Origin: Oreocharis arfaki
Lineage: Eukaryota > Chordata > Aves > Passeriformes > Paramythiidae
DNA length: 64,000 nucleotides
Direction: 5' to 3'
Assembly (NCBI GenBank): GCA_013398015.1
Contig: VZRR01010919.1
Location: 2,094,922 to 2,158,921, forward strand
A model generated the notes under the pieces. The model saw nothing but the letters and a program-made list of their open reading frames with translations. It was not told the DNA's origin and searched no databases. This document shows, piece by piece, positions 25,447 to 38,759 of this stretch. Each line of letters opens with the position of its first letter. The stretch's first letter is position 1. Position numbers and translations under genes: made by a program.

Positions 25447-26736
25447 TCTGCCTTCTATGCTGTCTGCTCAGCTATGGGTGCAATCTCTTCATTTAACCAA
25501 TAATCTTTCTTTTATTATGGTTACTTTTTAAGTGAACAAACACTTCATTGCCACTTTCCTCGTAAGCTTCTTGACAAGGAACTTTCTTTCAACCAGAAAA
25601 TAGGGGATAAAGGAGGGAACGAGTAAGCTATGTTTAAAGAAAAAGCTACTACTGTAAAACTCCATTTTTAACCCATGTGTTCTACGTATATTTAGATGCT
25701 AGGCACTCCTAGCGGAAAAAAATATTTCTTTATATGAGTGCCGTGTCTAGAAAATTAGAAACCCAGTCAATAAAATTAGAACATTTAGGCATAACAAAAA
25801 ATCACATTTGTTGAAAACAACAAAAGGATAAAAATTCTCTGATTTGAAAGAATCATTGTAACCCTTCCCACTTCACACTCCTTGCAATAATAACAGTGCT
25901 CAACTTACATCTGTAAATACCCTCTTTTCTTCCATTCGAGGATCACAATTGTGAAAACAACTAAGCATGGGTACTGGGGTACTTTTCTTGCAACAAACAA
26001 AGGAAACCATTGTTATGACTTATTCTAACATAAAATAAGCACATTATAGGTGCAGCCTAATAGGATCAAATTAAAGCTTTGCATAACCAACACAAAAAAG
26101 TAGGAAGAAAAAAAAAACAAAACAAACCGAAAACTGTTGCTGTACTTGCTCTCCATTTGTTTTGCAAAAAGTTTCACCAGTTTCACAAAAACAATTGCTG
26201 CAAGGTCATAAACATTCACTGTGACACTCCCACCCCATCAGGTTCACTTAAACGGTATGAAATCTACAAAACTTCCACCTGCAGAAACACTGATGAAAAG
26301 GACAGACCATCCAGGTGGAGGAGATGAATTATGAGGAACAAAAGTGAATAGAGTAATGAAAGATGTATAGAAAATGGAGATGAAGAACTTCATCAGGACA
26401 GAAAGCAAGGGCCTATTAAATGAAATTGTACAGAAGAAATTACATAAACTGCAAAAGGCTGGCATTCTCATAAAGAACAAAATTAGCCTAAATAAGTCAG
26501 TTACAGATTGTAGTTAAAGTCATAATTACATTAAGAATCACAATATGTTTAGATGCTTTGCCGATAGAATTGTTTATAGGATACATTAGCAAAATCCAAA
26601 TTGAGGTCTCAGATGAGACTTATAAGAGCTAATAAGATAATTTTTAATTGGTATTGGTTATGAATACATCTCTCCAGATGAGTTCACATCTGCCTGTTTC
26701 AAAGTGTTCAAGATGCCATCACTCCACCTAAAAATC

Positions 26737-26781
26737 GTAGTAGTAGTAGTAGTATCAGTAGTAGTAGTAGTAGCAGCAGCA
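26737..26781. repeat. TAG/CAG trinucleotide microsatellite
   Basis: (GTA)n interrupted once by TCA and ending in CAGCAGCAG. About 15 units, imperfect. Confidence 0.9.
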
Positions 26782-26966
26782 TAGCTGTACTTAAATGCAT
26801 ATCTCAAATATAACAAAATTCTTATTCATGGTGACATCTTTGAAAATTTATTTATGAGGACAATTAAAACTTTGCAATTCAGAGAAATCTTCCAGGAAAA
26901 AAAAAAATAACAGCTTCCTTTTACATCTTCTTGTCTCGTAATTCTGCTTATGCATAGGTCTTCTCT

Positions 26967-27066
26967 ATTCAGTATATTTAAATAAATACAATAAAATAAA
27001 ATAAATACAATTAAATAAAACTCAATAAATTTAAATTTTATTTAAATATATTTAAATAAAACTCTG
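26967..27066. repeat. AAATA-type low-complexity stretch
   Basis: About 100 bp of AAATA, AATAA and TTTAAAT units, partly self-complementary (ATTTAAATATATTTAAAT). Confidence 0.8.
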
Positions 27067-30000
27067 TTAAAATGCAGTGTGATTTACTTAGGAAAAAAAA
27101 ACCAACATAATTTAAAATAAAATACACTTAATCTCCTCCAAAACAAAAAAATCTCAGTCTGTGGTCAGAAAAGAATTGATGTCATTTTGCTTTCTCAAGA
27201 ACTGAACATCAGCTTTCAGTATCTCTTTGTGAGAGATTGCAGTTACATTTTGTCAGGTCTCAGGAGACGTCTTCATTCTATCACCTCACACAGTTCCAGC
27301 CTGACACACAAACGCTGCCACTGCCAAGCCAGCACACGTGAGGGCAGAGGCCCTCCAGAGCACCCCCTCAGCTCCAACCTGCCAGTGCCACAGCTCCTTC
27401 TCTACCACAGGAGAAGGCTCAGCTGTTCTCCCCTCTCGGGGCTGTTCATGTTTGAGTAGGTGGAAGCCAGCCTATTACTGACCTGGTGAAACAATGAGAC
27501 ACTCCTGGATGGGAGCACCTACGAAACTGAGGCTGTAAGGGTCATCCCAGGATCTTCCTGCCCGCCAGACTGAGTCATTAGAGATAATTAATCTACTTCT
27601 CTAACTCTACTACTCCCACCTCTACTCCCACCTCTTCAACTATTGAAACTTTCATTTCAATATGAAAGCCAAGTTTATTTCAAAATAGAAGTTGTTGGAA
27701 TCCTGTTTCTTTGATGGATATACACTGGGGAAAGAGTGTATATATACACCACCTAACCTTAGCAACTTTACGTGCGTGCAGCCTACTCTCCAAAGCAACA
27801 ACTCTCCTCTACTAAGCCAGATGTCTGGACAAATTTCATGCTCTGAAATTAACAGAGAAAAGTAGTGCTGTCAGTGCTAACTTAGCCTCAGGGATTAACT
27901 TCCTGGACACTTTACACAAATAAGTTTATCAGAGGAAGTTTTCACTTTAGCAGGAATTCTTTAATGATTTCTGCAAAATGTTCCAGGAACAGTATCTTCC
28001 GAAAGAATACAAGATTAATACCCATCATTCCTCTTCGACCTGTGCAGGTGCCAGATGCCTCACGCACAGGAGGAATCACACGTAGCTCTAGTCCAGCCAT
28101 GTCTCCAACCACAGAATAAGATGACCAAGGCATGTCGCAGGATGCGTCTACCTGCTAAGAAATTCTAGCTATACCTACAGTTACAACTATGTGTTTTAGC
28201 TATTTAAACGCACAAAATACCACCTATCAGGATTATTTTTCCAATCTTACCACTAATAACAAGACAACTGAACCTGGAAAGGCCAAGGATTGCAGCAACG
28301 CCTGTGCAATGCTAGTAATGGGAGGTGGCAACAGCACACAAAACCTTGTTTTCTCAAGATTTTCTACCCAGCTCTGTATGATATAAACTATGTACACTGC
28401 TGGGCTAGTCAATCAAAAAAATCCACAAGCTGCTGATACCTCCCAGCTCCTAGTCAACAGAAAGCTGCAGATAGCAGCACAGACAAGTTTTGCTTGTTTA
28501 CTTACTTTTAGAATACAGACTTCTTTCACTGATTAATCACAAAAGTAGAAACGTACACAGGAAACACACCAGTATTCCTACTGCCTTCCTGTCTGACAGT
28601 AGTTTCTAATGTCACTCTTTAGGTTGTTTTCTCTTGAATAAACCTTCTGCTAATAGTCACAGTCACAAACCAAGGGCTGTACAAAGAGGGTATCTTGAGC
28701 AGTACAAAAGTCATACAAAATCTAAAAATACAAGCAGGCTATCAGAGATGACTGCACAGTTGAAAGGCAATGCTCTCACAATGTACACATGATTTAAAAA
28801 AAGAAAACGAAATAAAAACAACCCTAATCCTACAGCTACACAAACTTGACATTAATGCTAAACTAGTTAATTGAGGAGCAAAAGCACCTCTTGACATTCT
28901 AACTGTTTTCTAGCTAGCAATTTCTTATGATTCATGCAGTGTAGGTTTACCTGAAATAGACTACAACAAGAAACTGCAATCAAAGTAATTACAGAAGTAT
29001 GAATTTGCTTCTCCCATTCAAGTTTAGAGTCAAGAGCTTACACATTTTTTCCAGGAAACTATTGAGTAGCACTGGAAACAGTGAATCCTTAGACCATTCT
29101 CACATGAATCAGCCCACAAAGTGCTGTCTTTGGTTCATTACACTAATCAATAATTATCCTCTTTAGCTCTGTGGAAGGCACAAGAAGGCCACAATCATGA
29201 CAGTCCTTCAGACTGTATCAGTAGTCTATGGCAAGAGTAATCCTGCAGAATGACACTTCCTGAGACAATCATCTAAAACCTGCCTTCAGAGGAGGGAGAC
29301 ACAACGCTCAGTGGCACATCAACTTCTAGGCAACACAAAGGAAAAAAATGGAAGTTGCTTCTCTACCAATGTGAGATTTCTCAAGAGTGTTCTGCTTTTA
29401 GTGGGTCCAAGGAGGCTCTCCAGAGAGAAGCGTACTTGTGTGGGCACTCTGGAGGTCCTGATGCCCCCTTTGTACCTCTATGACAATACAATCCTTCCAT
29501 ACTGTAAATTACTGGTACTGGAATTGAACCTTTTTTTCTGCTGGGAAGCTGAAGCAGTTTTCTGCTTGAAGCCAGATAGTAGGAGATGTAGACATACAAC
29601 TAAATACCATATCTCACTCAAAATTGCTGTACCTGTTAAATGGTATGAATTGAACCATAAAGAATTTTCTTTGTACTTTTTCTAGTATCATTATGACTCT
29701 TGTTTTAAAGTGCATTAATCTTATTTGCAGGACAAACAATTATTTGCAAACAGAGTCAGCAAAAAATTTTTTTCACTGGTTCTTAATCCCAGGTAACCTT
29801 TCCTGTCAATGGAATAACTGTGGAGTAACATCCAATGAGTACAACAAGCAAGTGAAGTAAAAATGAAAGGCTGCGTAACAACTCCCATTCCTTCCCTCCC
29901 AAGCTACTTCTGTAGCATGGTCAAGATAGTCAAGAGGAACAGATGCAAATGCAGTCTTGAGAGAGGCTGTGAAGCCAAATCTCGTTGCATTATTTGGAAG

Positions 30001-31381
30001 CACATACTGTAACCACACCGTGCCAAATGAGAGAATCAAAGCATTTCTAACTTTTATCCATATATCTCTAAACCTACACACAATTAACGAGAGATTTATT
30101 AATGATAAAAATGTATAGAATTAATGTATATTTTCACAACACTGAAAATAAACTAAGAAGTTGTCTTCTACTGAATTTGAAAAACATTACACTAATCAAA
30201 AATAACAACTATTGTTCAGAGGTACTCACTGCTTGCAGCATTCCCTTTCTTCTCTCCCACTGGACCTCAATTTTTTTATTCATCGACAAAGACTATCTTA
30301 TCTTCAATTCCTGAGAATTCTTTGCAATGTTATTTTTCTTTTTTTATGTATCTTTTTTTTTTTCCCCATCAGCACTTTTTCAAATTAAGCACTGCTTAGG
30401 TCATGAGGAGCTATTGAACTCTTAATTTTTAAGGCACCTCACAGAATCCTCCAGCTTTCCTTATGTTCCGCAGCTAATGAAGCCATGCCTGGTGGATTAT
30501 GAACACTGTGCACTTGTTGACTAGTACCATTTTGATATCTACACATGCATTGTGACACTACCTGAGATTTAGGAAGTTTATGCCTAGAGAAAATATTAAC
30601 TGCATACTGACTGCAAAGAATGAAATATTTTGGTTTAGTTTCATCGATGCTCTTTACTGTGCCAACATATTTAACTTACAGGGCACTTCTCCCTGACCAC
30701 TACTTTCAATGAATATTAGGTACCATATATTTTTTAAAACAAAGAAATTTCATGGAGCATGTCCCATTATTTCACCTTCAGCAAATCATAGTTAATACGC
30801 CTGATTTTAACAAAGCATGAAATTACACCTCAGCACAGCAAATTAACAAGCAACAACAGGGACAGCTGTTGTATTTTTTAGTGTCATCAGTTCAGATATA
30901 TCTATTTATATTCCTCAGTATACCCCCTATTAAAAAAAAAATCTACATAATAAGTAATGAAGCAAAACATGAAAGACCTCTGCAATAATTCTATTCTCCT
31001 TACTCTGCAATTTAGGTTTGTACAAGCTTATGATCAGGAAGATGCTTATAGTATGCAGAAATGCTACAATTAAAACTTGTATTCCCCTGACTATATTGAC
31101 AGAAGCTGACATGAAAATGAGAAACACATTATATTCAAGTTCAAGTCTAAGTTCAGTTCAGAAAGACAAGAGGAAAGCATGGGGAGAGCAGTGGAAGATT
31201 CAATCCCCAGGGATCAGTGAAACCTTAATTAGAGCTGTGCATGACACTCCTTGAAAATTAATGTGCTCTTAGGGTCTTGGAATTTTCTACAACAAAAAAG
31301 CCTGTGTTAGTGTTCACCAGTTTCCATAGATATTACTCCAATTCTTACTACTGATTTTGGTAGTGTGTTTTTGGTTTTTAC

Positions 31382-31457
31382 CTCGGTTAGTCTTCCCTTT
31401 TGCCCGGGAAGACTTGCACCGGACTCTCATCAGGATCTCCAAATAATTGACCCAACC
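31382..31457 (-). CDS. Candidate 76-nt internal exon of a leftward gene
   Basis: On the minus strand a very good acceptor (CTTCTCTTGATTTGTAACTACAG) precedes, and the donor CGAG|GTAAAA follows. The 76 nt hold several CpGs (CCGG, CCCGGG, CCGAG), unusual for the AT-rich surroundings. Only one frame is open throughout, beginning GWVNYLEILMRVRCKSSRAK. The other two close at a TGA and a TAA. The exon might belong to the same transcript as 11,279-11,487. In that case it would be 5' untranslated, because every frame entering the 11.4 kb exon meets a stop before the ATG. I do not recognise the peptide. Confidence 0.4.
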
Positions 31458-31868
31458 CTGTAGTTACAAATCAAGAGAAGGTATTCCAAATCTTTTTTTT
31501 TTCCAGAGGGCATGAGAAGAATAGGAGAGAAAGCTAAGTTCTCCAGCAAGGGAGTTATTCAAAGAAAATGAGGCATACTTGTTGCTGTGCATCAGCAAAC
31601 ATGCCTTTCCTAAAGGGGAAAAATTTAATGTGTAAACAGAACATTTCTACCCTTAAATTTCTGTCAAGGTGAATGGCTATCATACTAAGAACTTCTGGTT
31701 CATATTTAGAACTTCTGGTTCTTCTATAAACATATAGCAGTGGACTTTGTGCTACTCCTTATTTTACACAGAATGTATTATGATGGGTAAAATTTTCATC
31801 TTTTATAAGCACAGGACTGAAATATTATTTTGATGGTGACTAGCTGAACATAGACCAATCCAATTGGC

Positions 31869-31881
31869 GGGGGGGGGGGGG
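31869..31881 (+). repeat. G13 homopolymer
   Basis: An uninterrupted run of 13 G, about 90 bp upstream of a CR1 fragment. A single run of this kind could take part in intermolecular G-quadruplexes and is a common site of sequencing error. Confidence 0.9.
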
Positions 31882-31967
31882 AAGTTAGAAAATTATTCTT
31901 ATTTTCTTACTTGTGGCCTTTCAGTACTTAAAAGGAGCTTATAAAAGAGGGAGAGTAACTTTTTACA

Positions 31968-32252
31968 CAAGGGGATAATGATAAGAAAAGGGGGAAGAGT
32001 TTTAAACTAAAAGAGAGGAGATTTAGATCGGATGTTAGGAAGAAATTCTTTATTCAGAAGGTAGGAAGGCACTGGCACAGGTTGCCCAGAGAAGTTGTGC
32101 ATGCCCCATCCATGAAGGTGATCAAGGCCAGGTTGGACGGGGCTCTGAGCAACCTGGTCTAGTGGAAGCTGTCCCTGTCCACAGCAGGGGAGCTGGAACA
32201 AAATGCTCTTTAAGGTCCCTTCCAACCCAAACTATTCTATGATGCTATGATT
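31968..32252 (+). mobile_element. CR1 LINE 3' fragment
   Basis: It matches the 3' part of CR1: GATTTAGATCGGATGTTAGG, AAGAAATTCTTTATTCAGAA, CACTGGCACAGGTTGCCCAG, then CTTTAAGGTCCCTTCCAACC and the ATTCTATGATGCTATGATTT tail. It covers the ORF2 C-terminus and 3' untranslated region. About 285 bp, typical of 5'-truncated avian CR1 copies. Confidence 0.93.
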
Positions 32253-35200
32253 TGTTAACCAGCTAATATTAATAGAAATAATACACGGAAACTCCTTTGG
32301 GAAGAAAAATATAACCATTAAAAAACTGATCATAATTAAATAATTGCCCCTACAATCTACGAATCTCAATGAGTTATGTTGTTGCTTGTCTGTGTATTAT
32401 GACAGCCAGTTTTACAATACTAGTAATTAATTAATGATTAATTAATTCAGAATACTAGCAAGTACATTAAACATATAAGAGAAATGCTTCTAATCAACAT
32501 AAAAATTAACAATATGGAGTTATCTCTAGCAAAAAGAAAAATAAGTTGGAACTATGTAATGGTTAAAAATGTTAGATTTCTCTGTCTTGTAGCAATGTGT
32601 GCTCATGAAATAATAATAATAATAATAGTAAAAACATTAACATCCTTTTTCCTCCCTATGTTGTCTTTCCTGTTTATACCAATATAATGGTTGAATATGT
32701 GAGTTATAAAACCAATTGCAACCTACAGTAAGAAATGTTATTGGATATTGCCAGCTCTTTCACCAGACTTCAGAATTGTCTATAACTATATAGTAATAGA
32801 CAATGCTTCAAACAGTTTGGATCACAAAAAAAGAAGATTTTTCTGCTATTTTGTCCACAAATGCAGCCACAGTATTAAAACCAGCATTTTGCAGGATTCC
32901 AAATAATGCATTTGTTTTCTGGGAGGCTGTAAATGTCCTTTATTGCTCAGGGTGCAACACAGCCCTCGGCATTTGCATCCTGTCAAGGACTTTTCTCCAT
33001 GTTCTCACCTATGATTTTTCCAAGCCACTTCTGTACTTTTGTCCCAACTGTTGTCTTATCTTCACTGAATATAAATATCTCTAATGGATACGCACCCACC
33101 CACACGCATACATATATATGTGCACACCAATAAAATACTAGGATTTCTCAGGGAGACATGAAGAAAAGAACAGAGCAATTAATTGAAAGAGAAGACAAAA
33201 TTGAAATAAATCAGCCAATTCTAAGTCAATCTCACCTCTTATCATTTATATTCTTTTAAGGCTACTGTTATGATTCTGGAAAACCACCTGACTAGTGCTA
33301 AGTATTTAAACTTATCCAATAACACTGAAAATATTACTAATTCAGTTATTAAGATAACATTGTCAGAGCAGCACTTTTCCTTCTCTCTTCCTTGACTAAT
33401 TGTAAAAGTCTCCTTGAATTATCCTGAAATAGCCCATCTGGATTCTTTGACAAAATGAAAAGAAATGCTCCAATGTTGGAGTAATTTTAATACACTTTAA
33501 AACACAGGACAACTGCTGAAGTTGCACCAGTATTGTGCGAATATTGATATAATAAAGACAATAATGTTTCTACTTTACAGCCAAAAGTGCAGAATTAAGA
33601 TTCTAATTTCTAACAGATTTGCTTGAATTGGTAGTTACTTTATATTCGTCTCAAGTTACACCAAGAGTAGTAAAGAAATACTGAGACAAAGAAGCACATT
33701 TTGAGGAAAATCAAATAAGTATCAGGAAATTTTCTGAAACTTCATAAGGAGCTTGAATTGTGGAGGACTAGTATTTGCAAGTTTTTATTTGGTTGAAGAT
33801 TTTATGTCAAACTAAATTACCTACGCTGCCCATGAAGAGGCGTTGCTGCTACTTTAAAATAGAGTGCTAGATAACAAAAAAATTCTGAAATTATTACTTT
33901 TAAAGGATTAAACACCTACTATCAGTTTTGAAACATTTTTCAATAGTGCTTTCCCCCTTATAATCTTCAAGAACTTGCTATCTAGGTGATGCTTAGTTGA
34001 ACTATTATAATTACGCACAAAAGAGAAAAAAATTAACATAATGCTGAAATTGTAGCTTGCAAACTCCCAATCTCCTTCAGGATATACCTTTTTGGCATAT
34101 TTACATATTTTCAAATTACATCTCTCGACAGGGACCAAGAAATTCTGTATTCTGTTCTAAGCTCTGCCACCACCCACGTGAATCTGCCAAAATCAAGGCT
34201 AATGGGTTTGGTTCCTTGTGTAAAATAGATCTTTTAATATTTTTCTTGCAATTTTGCTAGGAGAGCAACTTCATATCTCCCAATTTAAGTATTCTGATGT
34301 AGACAATTACACTCAAGATGAAAGCAATAGTTTAAATTCCTAAGTGGAGTTTATTGTGAGATACATACAAAATTAAATGAGTTCACTTTAGCTTGAAGAA
34401 AATTCTTTGCCACAAGTGACACAATTGTAAAGGGCACTATAATATAATTTAATAACTCTGAATCCCAAAGGTGTCTCAGTCACAGCAGGCACCAGCACAT
34501 GAAATCTTTGCAAAGAGCTTTTAGTGGTAGTTTCACACTCTCATACAAGTTTGAATAATTTTTACCTTTCGCTTTTAAAAGAATTTCTGAAAAATAAGCA
34601 ATTGCAGTTTAGCATGCATCACTGTAGATGTATAATCGGTAATGAAACACCATGAAAATCTTGCTTGTTGGATTCAAAACCTTAATAGGTTTTAGAGAAA
34701 GTGTTAGTTGTTTACTTAGAGGAAAAATGTGTGTTTGGGCTTTACTAAAATACAGAAAGTGAGTAATAGCCCGTGTTGCCACATAATGCATTTGGAAAAA
34801 TTTTCATCACAATTAAGCTGCAAGTCAAAATGCCAAAATAGTATTATTTTTTCCCCCACAGTATGATATAACTTAATATTTAACAATAGAAAAGAAGAAC
34901 TTACAGGTAAAGCAATCTTTTAGAAAATTTCTTCTATGACAGAGCTTCACATGACCTTTCACATTAGTTCCTGGGTTCATTTCCTAGAACAAACAGAAAC
35001 AAGACACGTGGGAAACCAGTTATACTGTTAAAATAGTGTCTATTTCATTGCCTTAAAATGTGTTATGAAGTAAGGTTTGGGAAAACTTTTTTATGTTGGT
35101 GTCTTCCCCATGGTATAACCTAAAGTAAAAATTCTGGACTTGAAAGGTAATCTTAAATAATTTTGATCAAATCCTGTACCAGACACTGATACCCATTATT

Positions 35201-35520
35201 TTTTCTGTAGACTTTCAGACTGATTTGAGATTACTCCTTGACTGTCCTGAGCACAGGAAAACCACACGATTTTCCCTTTATCAGCCACACTAGCACAAAA
35301 AGCCTTTGCGCAGCCAGCTAACCCATATGGCATTGGCAGGATAACATTCAAAAATAAACAAAGCTTAATTAAACAAAAAAAAGCCAAAGCATATAATTAG
35401 TTTTCCAGCAATGTTTTTACACATATTTGCTCACAAAACAAAGAGTTAAATACATAAAACATTTAACCAAAATAGTTGTCTTGTAAATACAAGCTCTACC
35501 CTGCAAGGGACTCAAGCCAA
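32253..35520. other. AT-rich stretch without recognised gene
   Basis: No gene or known repeat was recognised. It contains an ATTAATTAAT self-complementary block near 32,420-32,445 bracketed by repeated AATACTAG, and a short ATA run near 32,615. Confidence 0.4.
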
Positions 35521-35559
35521 CCAAAGAACTGAGCTGCATGGGCACCTGTGGTGGGTATT

Positions 35560-38133
35560 TGCAGCAGGAAGCTCCCTACTGCGGGGACTGAATCCCACAG
35601 CTGCTGCCCAGGGAGATTTGCAGCCTGCTGGAGACTCACATCAGGACATTGCAAAGGCTGCTGCAGACTATGACTCTCTGCTGCTCTCCCACACGAGCAC
35701 CGAAGATGATGCCACAGGCAATGAATAAGGCGTTGAGCACTGATTACGCTGCTGTTAGGTCATGTGGGGAGGTCAAATGCATGCATGGCTGCATGGCAAG
35801 CTCAGGCAGTTTTCTCCTCCATCCTTCCAAAGGCGGAAGAGTGAAGAAGGAAGTGACAGATCCCACAAGTGAAGAATTTGTTGCGCAGTTGGTGTGGCCT
35901 ACGGGGTTTTAGATTTTGAATTATCACGGAATGCTCTACAAGGACGGAGCATAGTTTAGCAGAGATGCTGTCCATGTTAATGGACAAGAACATTTTGCCA
36001 ACAGGCTGGCCAATCCAGTAATGAGAATTCAAACTAGGAATAACAGGAGTAGGAGAGCATGACCAGCAGTCAAGACAGGAAGTAAAGGACCAAGCTGGCA
36101 AGCAAAGAGCATGCGGCAATGTCAACAGAAGGAAACTTGTAAGCGAAAACCCAGGGCTGTAGGGGTCCCACCCCAACGGTGTACATGTACATAGGGAAAC
36201 GCCTACCAGGAAGAATTATGAGTAAAGGTATTCTATCTTTTCTGGGAAAACAGCATGTTCTTGTACCTCTCCAAAGAGCCTGTTTGCTAATGCACACAGC
36301 AGAGCAAACAGGAGAATGAACAGGTCTGCATGCAGTCAGAGAATTACAGCTTCACTGGGATCACAGACATGGATGGATAGCCCACATAAACATGAAGGGA
36401 AACAGTAAATGTTTCTGCTGGTGTTGCGCGGCGTAAGGAAGACTATGGAAAATGGTCTCCCTGCTGATGGAGACCTGTCACTAAAGATATGGAGAAGGCC
36501 AATACACTGAATGCCCTCTTCATCTCACTCTTTACTGATAAAACCTCAGTTTTCCCAGGTCCCTGAAAACCATGGGAAAGCCTGGAGCAAGGTAGATTTC
36601 CTCTCAGCGGAGGAGGGTCAGGTTAGGAAGCATTTAAAGAAACTGGATACACACAAATCCATGGGCCATAATGAGATGCACCACATGTTTGAGGGCTGGC
36701 TCCTGTCATTGTGAGAGCACTCAATCACTGAAAGATCAAAAAGGATCACAGTGACCAAGGTGAGGGGAGGAAACTCTGAGGACTGGAAAAGAATAAATAT
36801 CACCTCTACTTTCTAGAAATCCAATCCTAGCCTCACCTCCACTCCTAGGAAAGGAATGGAGAAAAAAAATCTGAAAACTATTGCCAAATGCAGGAGGGAT
36901 AAGAAGATGTTTAGACATGGTAAGCATGAATATATGGAGGGGAAATTGTGCCTGACCAACCTGATGGCCTTTCACAATGACCAGGCTGACCCAGTGGATA
37001 AAGACAGAACACTGAACATTGCTTATCTTGACTTCAATAATGTTTCTGTCACAGCCTCCCATTGTCTTCTCCCTGACAAACTGATGAAACACAAAATAGA
37101 TGAATGGAGAGTAAGGCAAACAGAAAACTCACTGAACTGCTGGCCAAAAAAGGCTGTGGATCAGCAGCACCAAGTTCACTGGAGGCCAGTCATCAAAGGC
37201 ACACACCAGATGTCAATACGAGAGCCAATATTGCTCAGCAACTCGTCAATAATTTGCAAGGTGAGAAAGAATGCACAGATACTATAAAACTTAGAGTAGT
37301 TGATACATCAGAGGGTTGTCTGCCATTCAGAAAGCCCTTGACAGGCTGAGAAATGGGCCAACAGTAACCTCATGAAGTTCAATACAGAGAAAAAGTGAAG
37401 TGCTGCACTTGTCAGGAATAATCCCATGAATGTTGGCAGAAAAGGACCCGAGGGACAACAAGCTGGCCACGAGCCAGCTATGTGCCCTCACAGCAAAGAC
37501 CCACAGCAACCCATTCTGCATGAGGAAGAGCATCACCAGCATATTGAGGGAGGCCATCCTTCCTCTCTGCTCAGCACTGGTAAGCCACCCCAAACACTGT
37601 ACTGGGTAGCCCAGAACTAGGCCCAAGAGAGACAAAGACTTACTGCAGCAAGGCCAGCTGAAATAGTTTATTGGGGTAAGTAAGGGACTGGAGCACTTTT
37701 TGTATGAGGAGAAGCTGTGAGAGATGGGAGCCTTGAGAACACTCAATGGAATCTGTTCTATTCTTATAAATACCTGGTCAATGGCAGAATAAGGAAGGCA
37801 GAACTTTTCTCCGTGGTATCAAGTGAAAGGACAAGAGGCAACAGGCACAAATTAAATTAAAGATTTAATTAGAATTAAATCTTTTAAATGGATAAATGTT
37901 TTATCCATTTAAACATAATGGTTGTTTTTTTTGTCTGTGAGGGTGGTCAACCAACCCTCAACAACGGCACAGGTTGCCCAAGATGTATCTCCATCCTTGC
38001 AGGTATTCAAAACCCCACTGGACATAGTCCTGGGCAACATGTGCTAGGTGACCCTGTGACCCTGCTCTGACCAAAGGGCTAGCCAGTCTCCAGAGGTCCC
38101 TTCCAACCTCAACAATTCTATGGTTCTGGAAAG
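35560..38133 (+). mobile_element. CR1 LINE, long but internally deleted copy
   Basis: This is the longest CR1 in the window. The left part (about 35,560-36,290) matches CR1 upstream and ORF1-linked sequence as far as I recall it; its 5' limit is approximate. At 36,290-36,400 the start of the endonuclease domain is recognisable (GAATTACAGCTTCACTGGGA, the ITGI-type motif), followed by a deletion of most of that domain. The reverse transcriptase begins near 36,490 with VRKHLKKLDTHKSMGHNEMH and continues with CLTNLMAFHNDQADPVDKDR and a YLDF segment near 37,030. The element ends in GGTCCCTTCCAACCTCAAC and ATTCTATGGTTCTGG. Many stops and frameshifts are present. Two palindromes interrupt the body at 37,859-37,913. 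Confidence 0.85.
37859..37913. repeat. Two adjacent near-perfect palindromes inside a CR1
   Basis: The first (37,859-37,884) has 12-bp arms AAAGATTTAATT and AATTAAATCTTT with a 2-bp spacer. The second (37,883-37,913) has 14-bp arms TTTAAATGGATAAA and TTTATCCATTTAAA with a 3-bp spacer. They occupy the position where other CR1 copies read 'aggaagttccacct', so they look like an insertion or local rearrangement. Confidence 0.85.
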
Positions 38134-38320
38134 TGTTTTATTTAACTGGTCTCTGCTTAAAATAAATTGGAAAGAGGTTAAATTAATCACCTGTGAAATC
38201 TCTTCTCCACAATGCATGGGAAAAAAATGTACAATCAACTTTATTGTGCTTTAGCTAGCGTAAAGGGCATGAAAAGGTTATCACTGAAAGACAGAAACAT
38301 ACAGTAACCCTGACCCTAAT

Positions 38321-38384
38321 GAATGCCAACATGTCCTTTGGACTCCTGGATATGAATGCCAACGTCTTTTGGACTCCTGGATAT
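38321..38384 (+). repeat. Tandem duplication, about 32-bp unit
   Basis: GAATGCCAACATGTCCTTTG plus GACTCCTGGATAT (38,321-38,353) is repeated with three changes at 38,354-38,384. It lies between two CR1 fragments. Confidence 0.9.
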
Positions 38385-38454
38385 TGAAGGCAAGTTTTTA
38401 AAACCATAGATTAAAAGCAACAGAAGAAATTCAGATACTCTGATCCAATTAATT

Positions 38455-38598
38455 GTCTCCCTCTCTGGAGAGATTCCAAACCCACCTGGATGTGGTCTTG
38501 TGTAACCTGCTCTGGCTGACCCTGCCTTGGCAGGGGGGTTGGACCAGATGACCTCCAGAGGTCACTTTCAACCCTAACGATTCTGTGATTCTGTCATT
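38455..38598 (+). mobile_element. CR1 LINE 3'-end fragment
   Basis: The short copy reads CTGGAGAGATTCCAAACCCA, then TTGGACCAGATGACCTCCAG, AGGTCACTTTCAACCC and GATTCTGTGATTCTG, the CR1 3' untranslated region and octamer-like tail. About 145 bp. Confidence 0.9.
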
Positions 38599-38759
38599 TC
38601 AAAAGATAAAAATTTTCCCCAATAATTCCTGCTTCTAACACTCCTAGTTTCCCATGAGAAAACAGAACATATATGAACATAGAACTTCAGGCAGATATCT
38701 GATATTTAAAATGGATTCATAACAAATACATCGAATGTATTTCCTTTCACAATGGAGAG

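Larger units (their letters stand above)
20915..31380. other. AT-rich stretch without recognised gene
   Basis: No gene or interspersed repeat is recognised. It contains a G10 run (24,421-24,430), an A run of about 20 (23,900-23,920), a CpG cluster (25,388-25,446), a TAG microsatellite, an AAATA-rich stretch and a GC-richer patch at 27,240-27,470 of unknown nature. An acceptor/donor pair on the minus strand near 22,270-22,345 encloses sequence with stops in all frames. Confidence 0.4.

Noticed and set aside
37327..37746. Minus-strand 139-codon frame
   Set aside because: It is the antisense of the CR1 reverse-transcriptase region.
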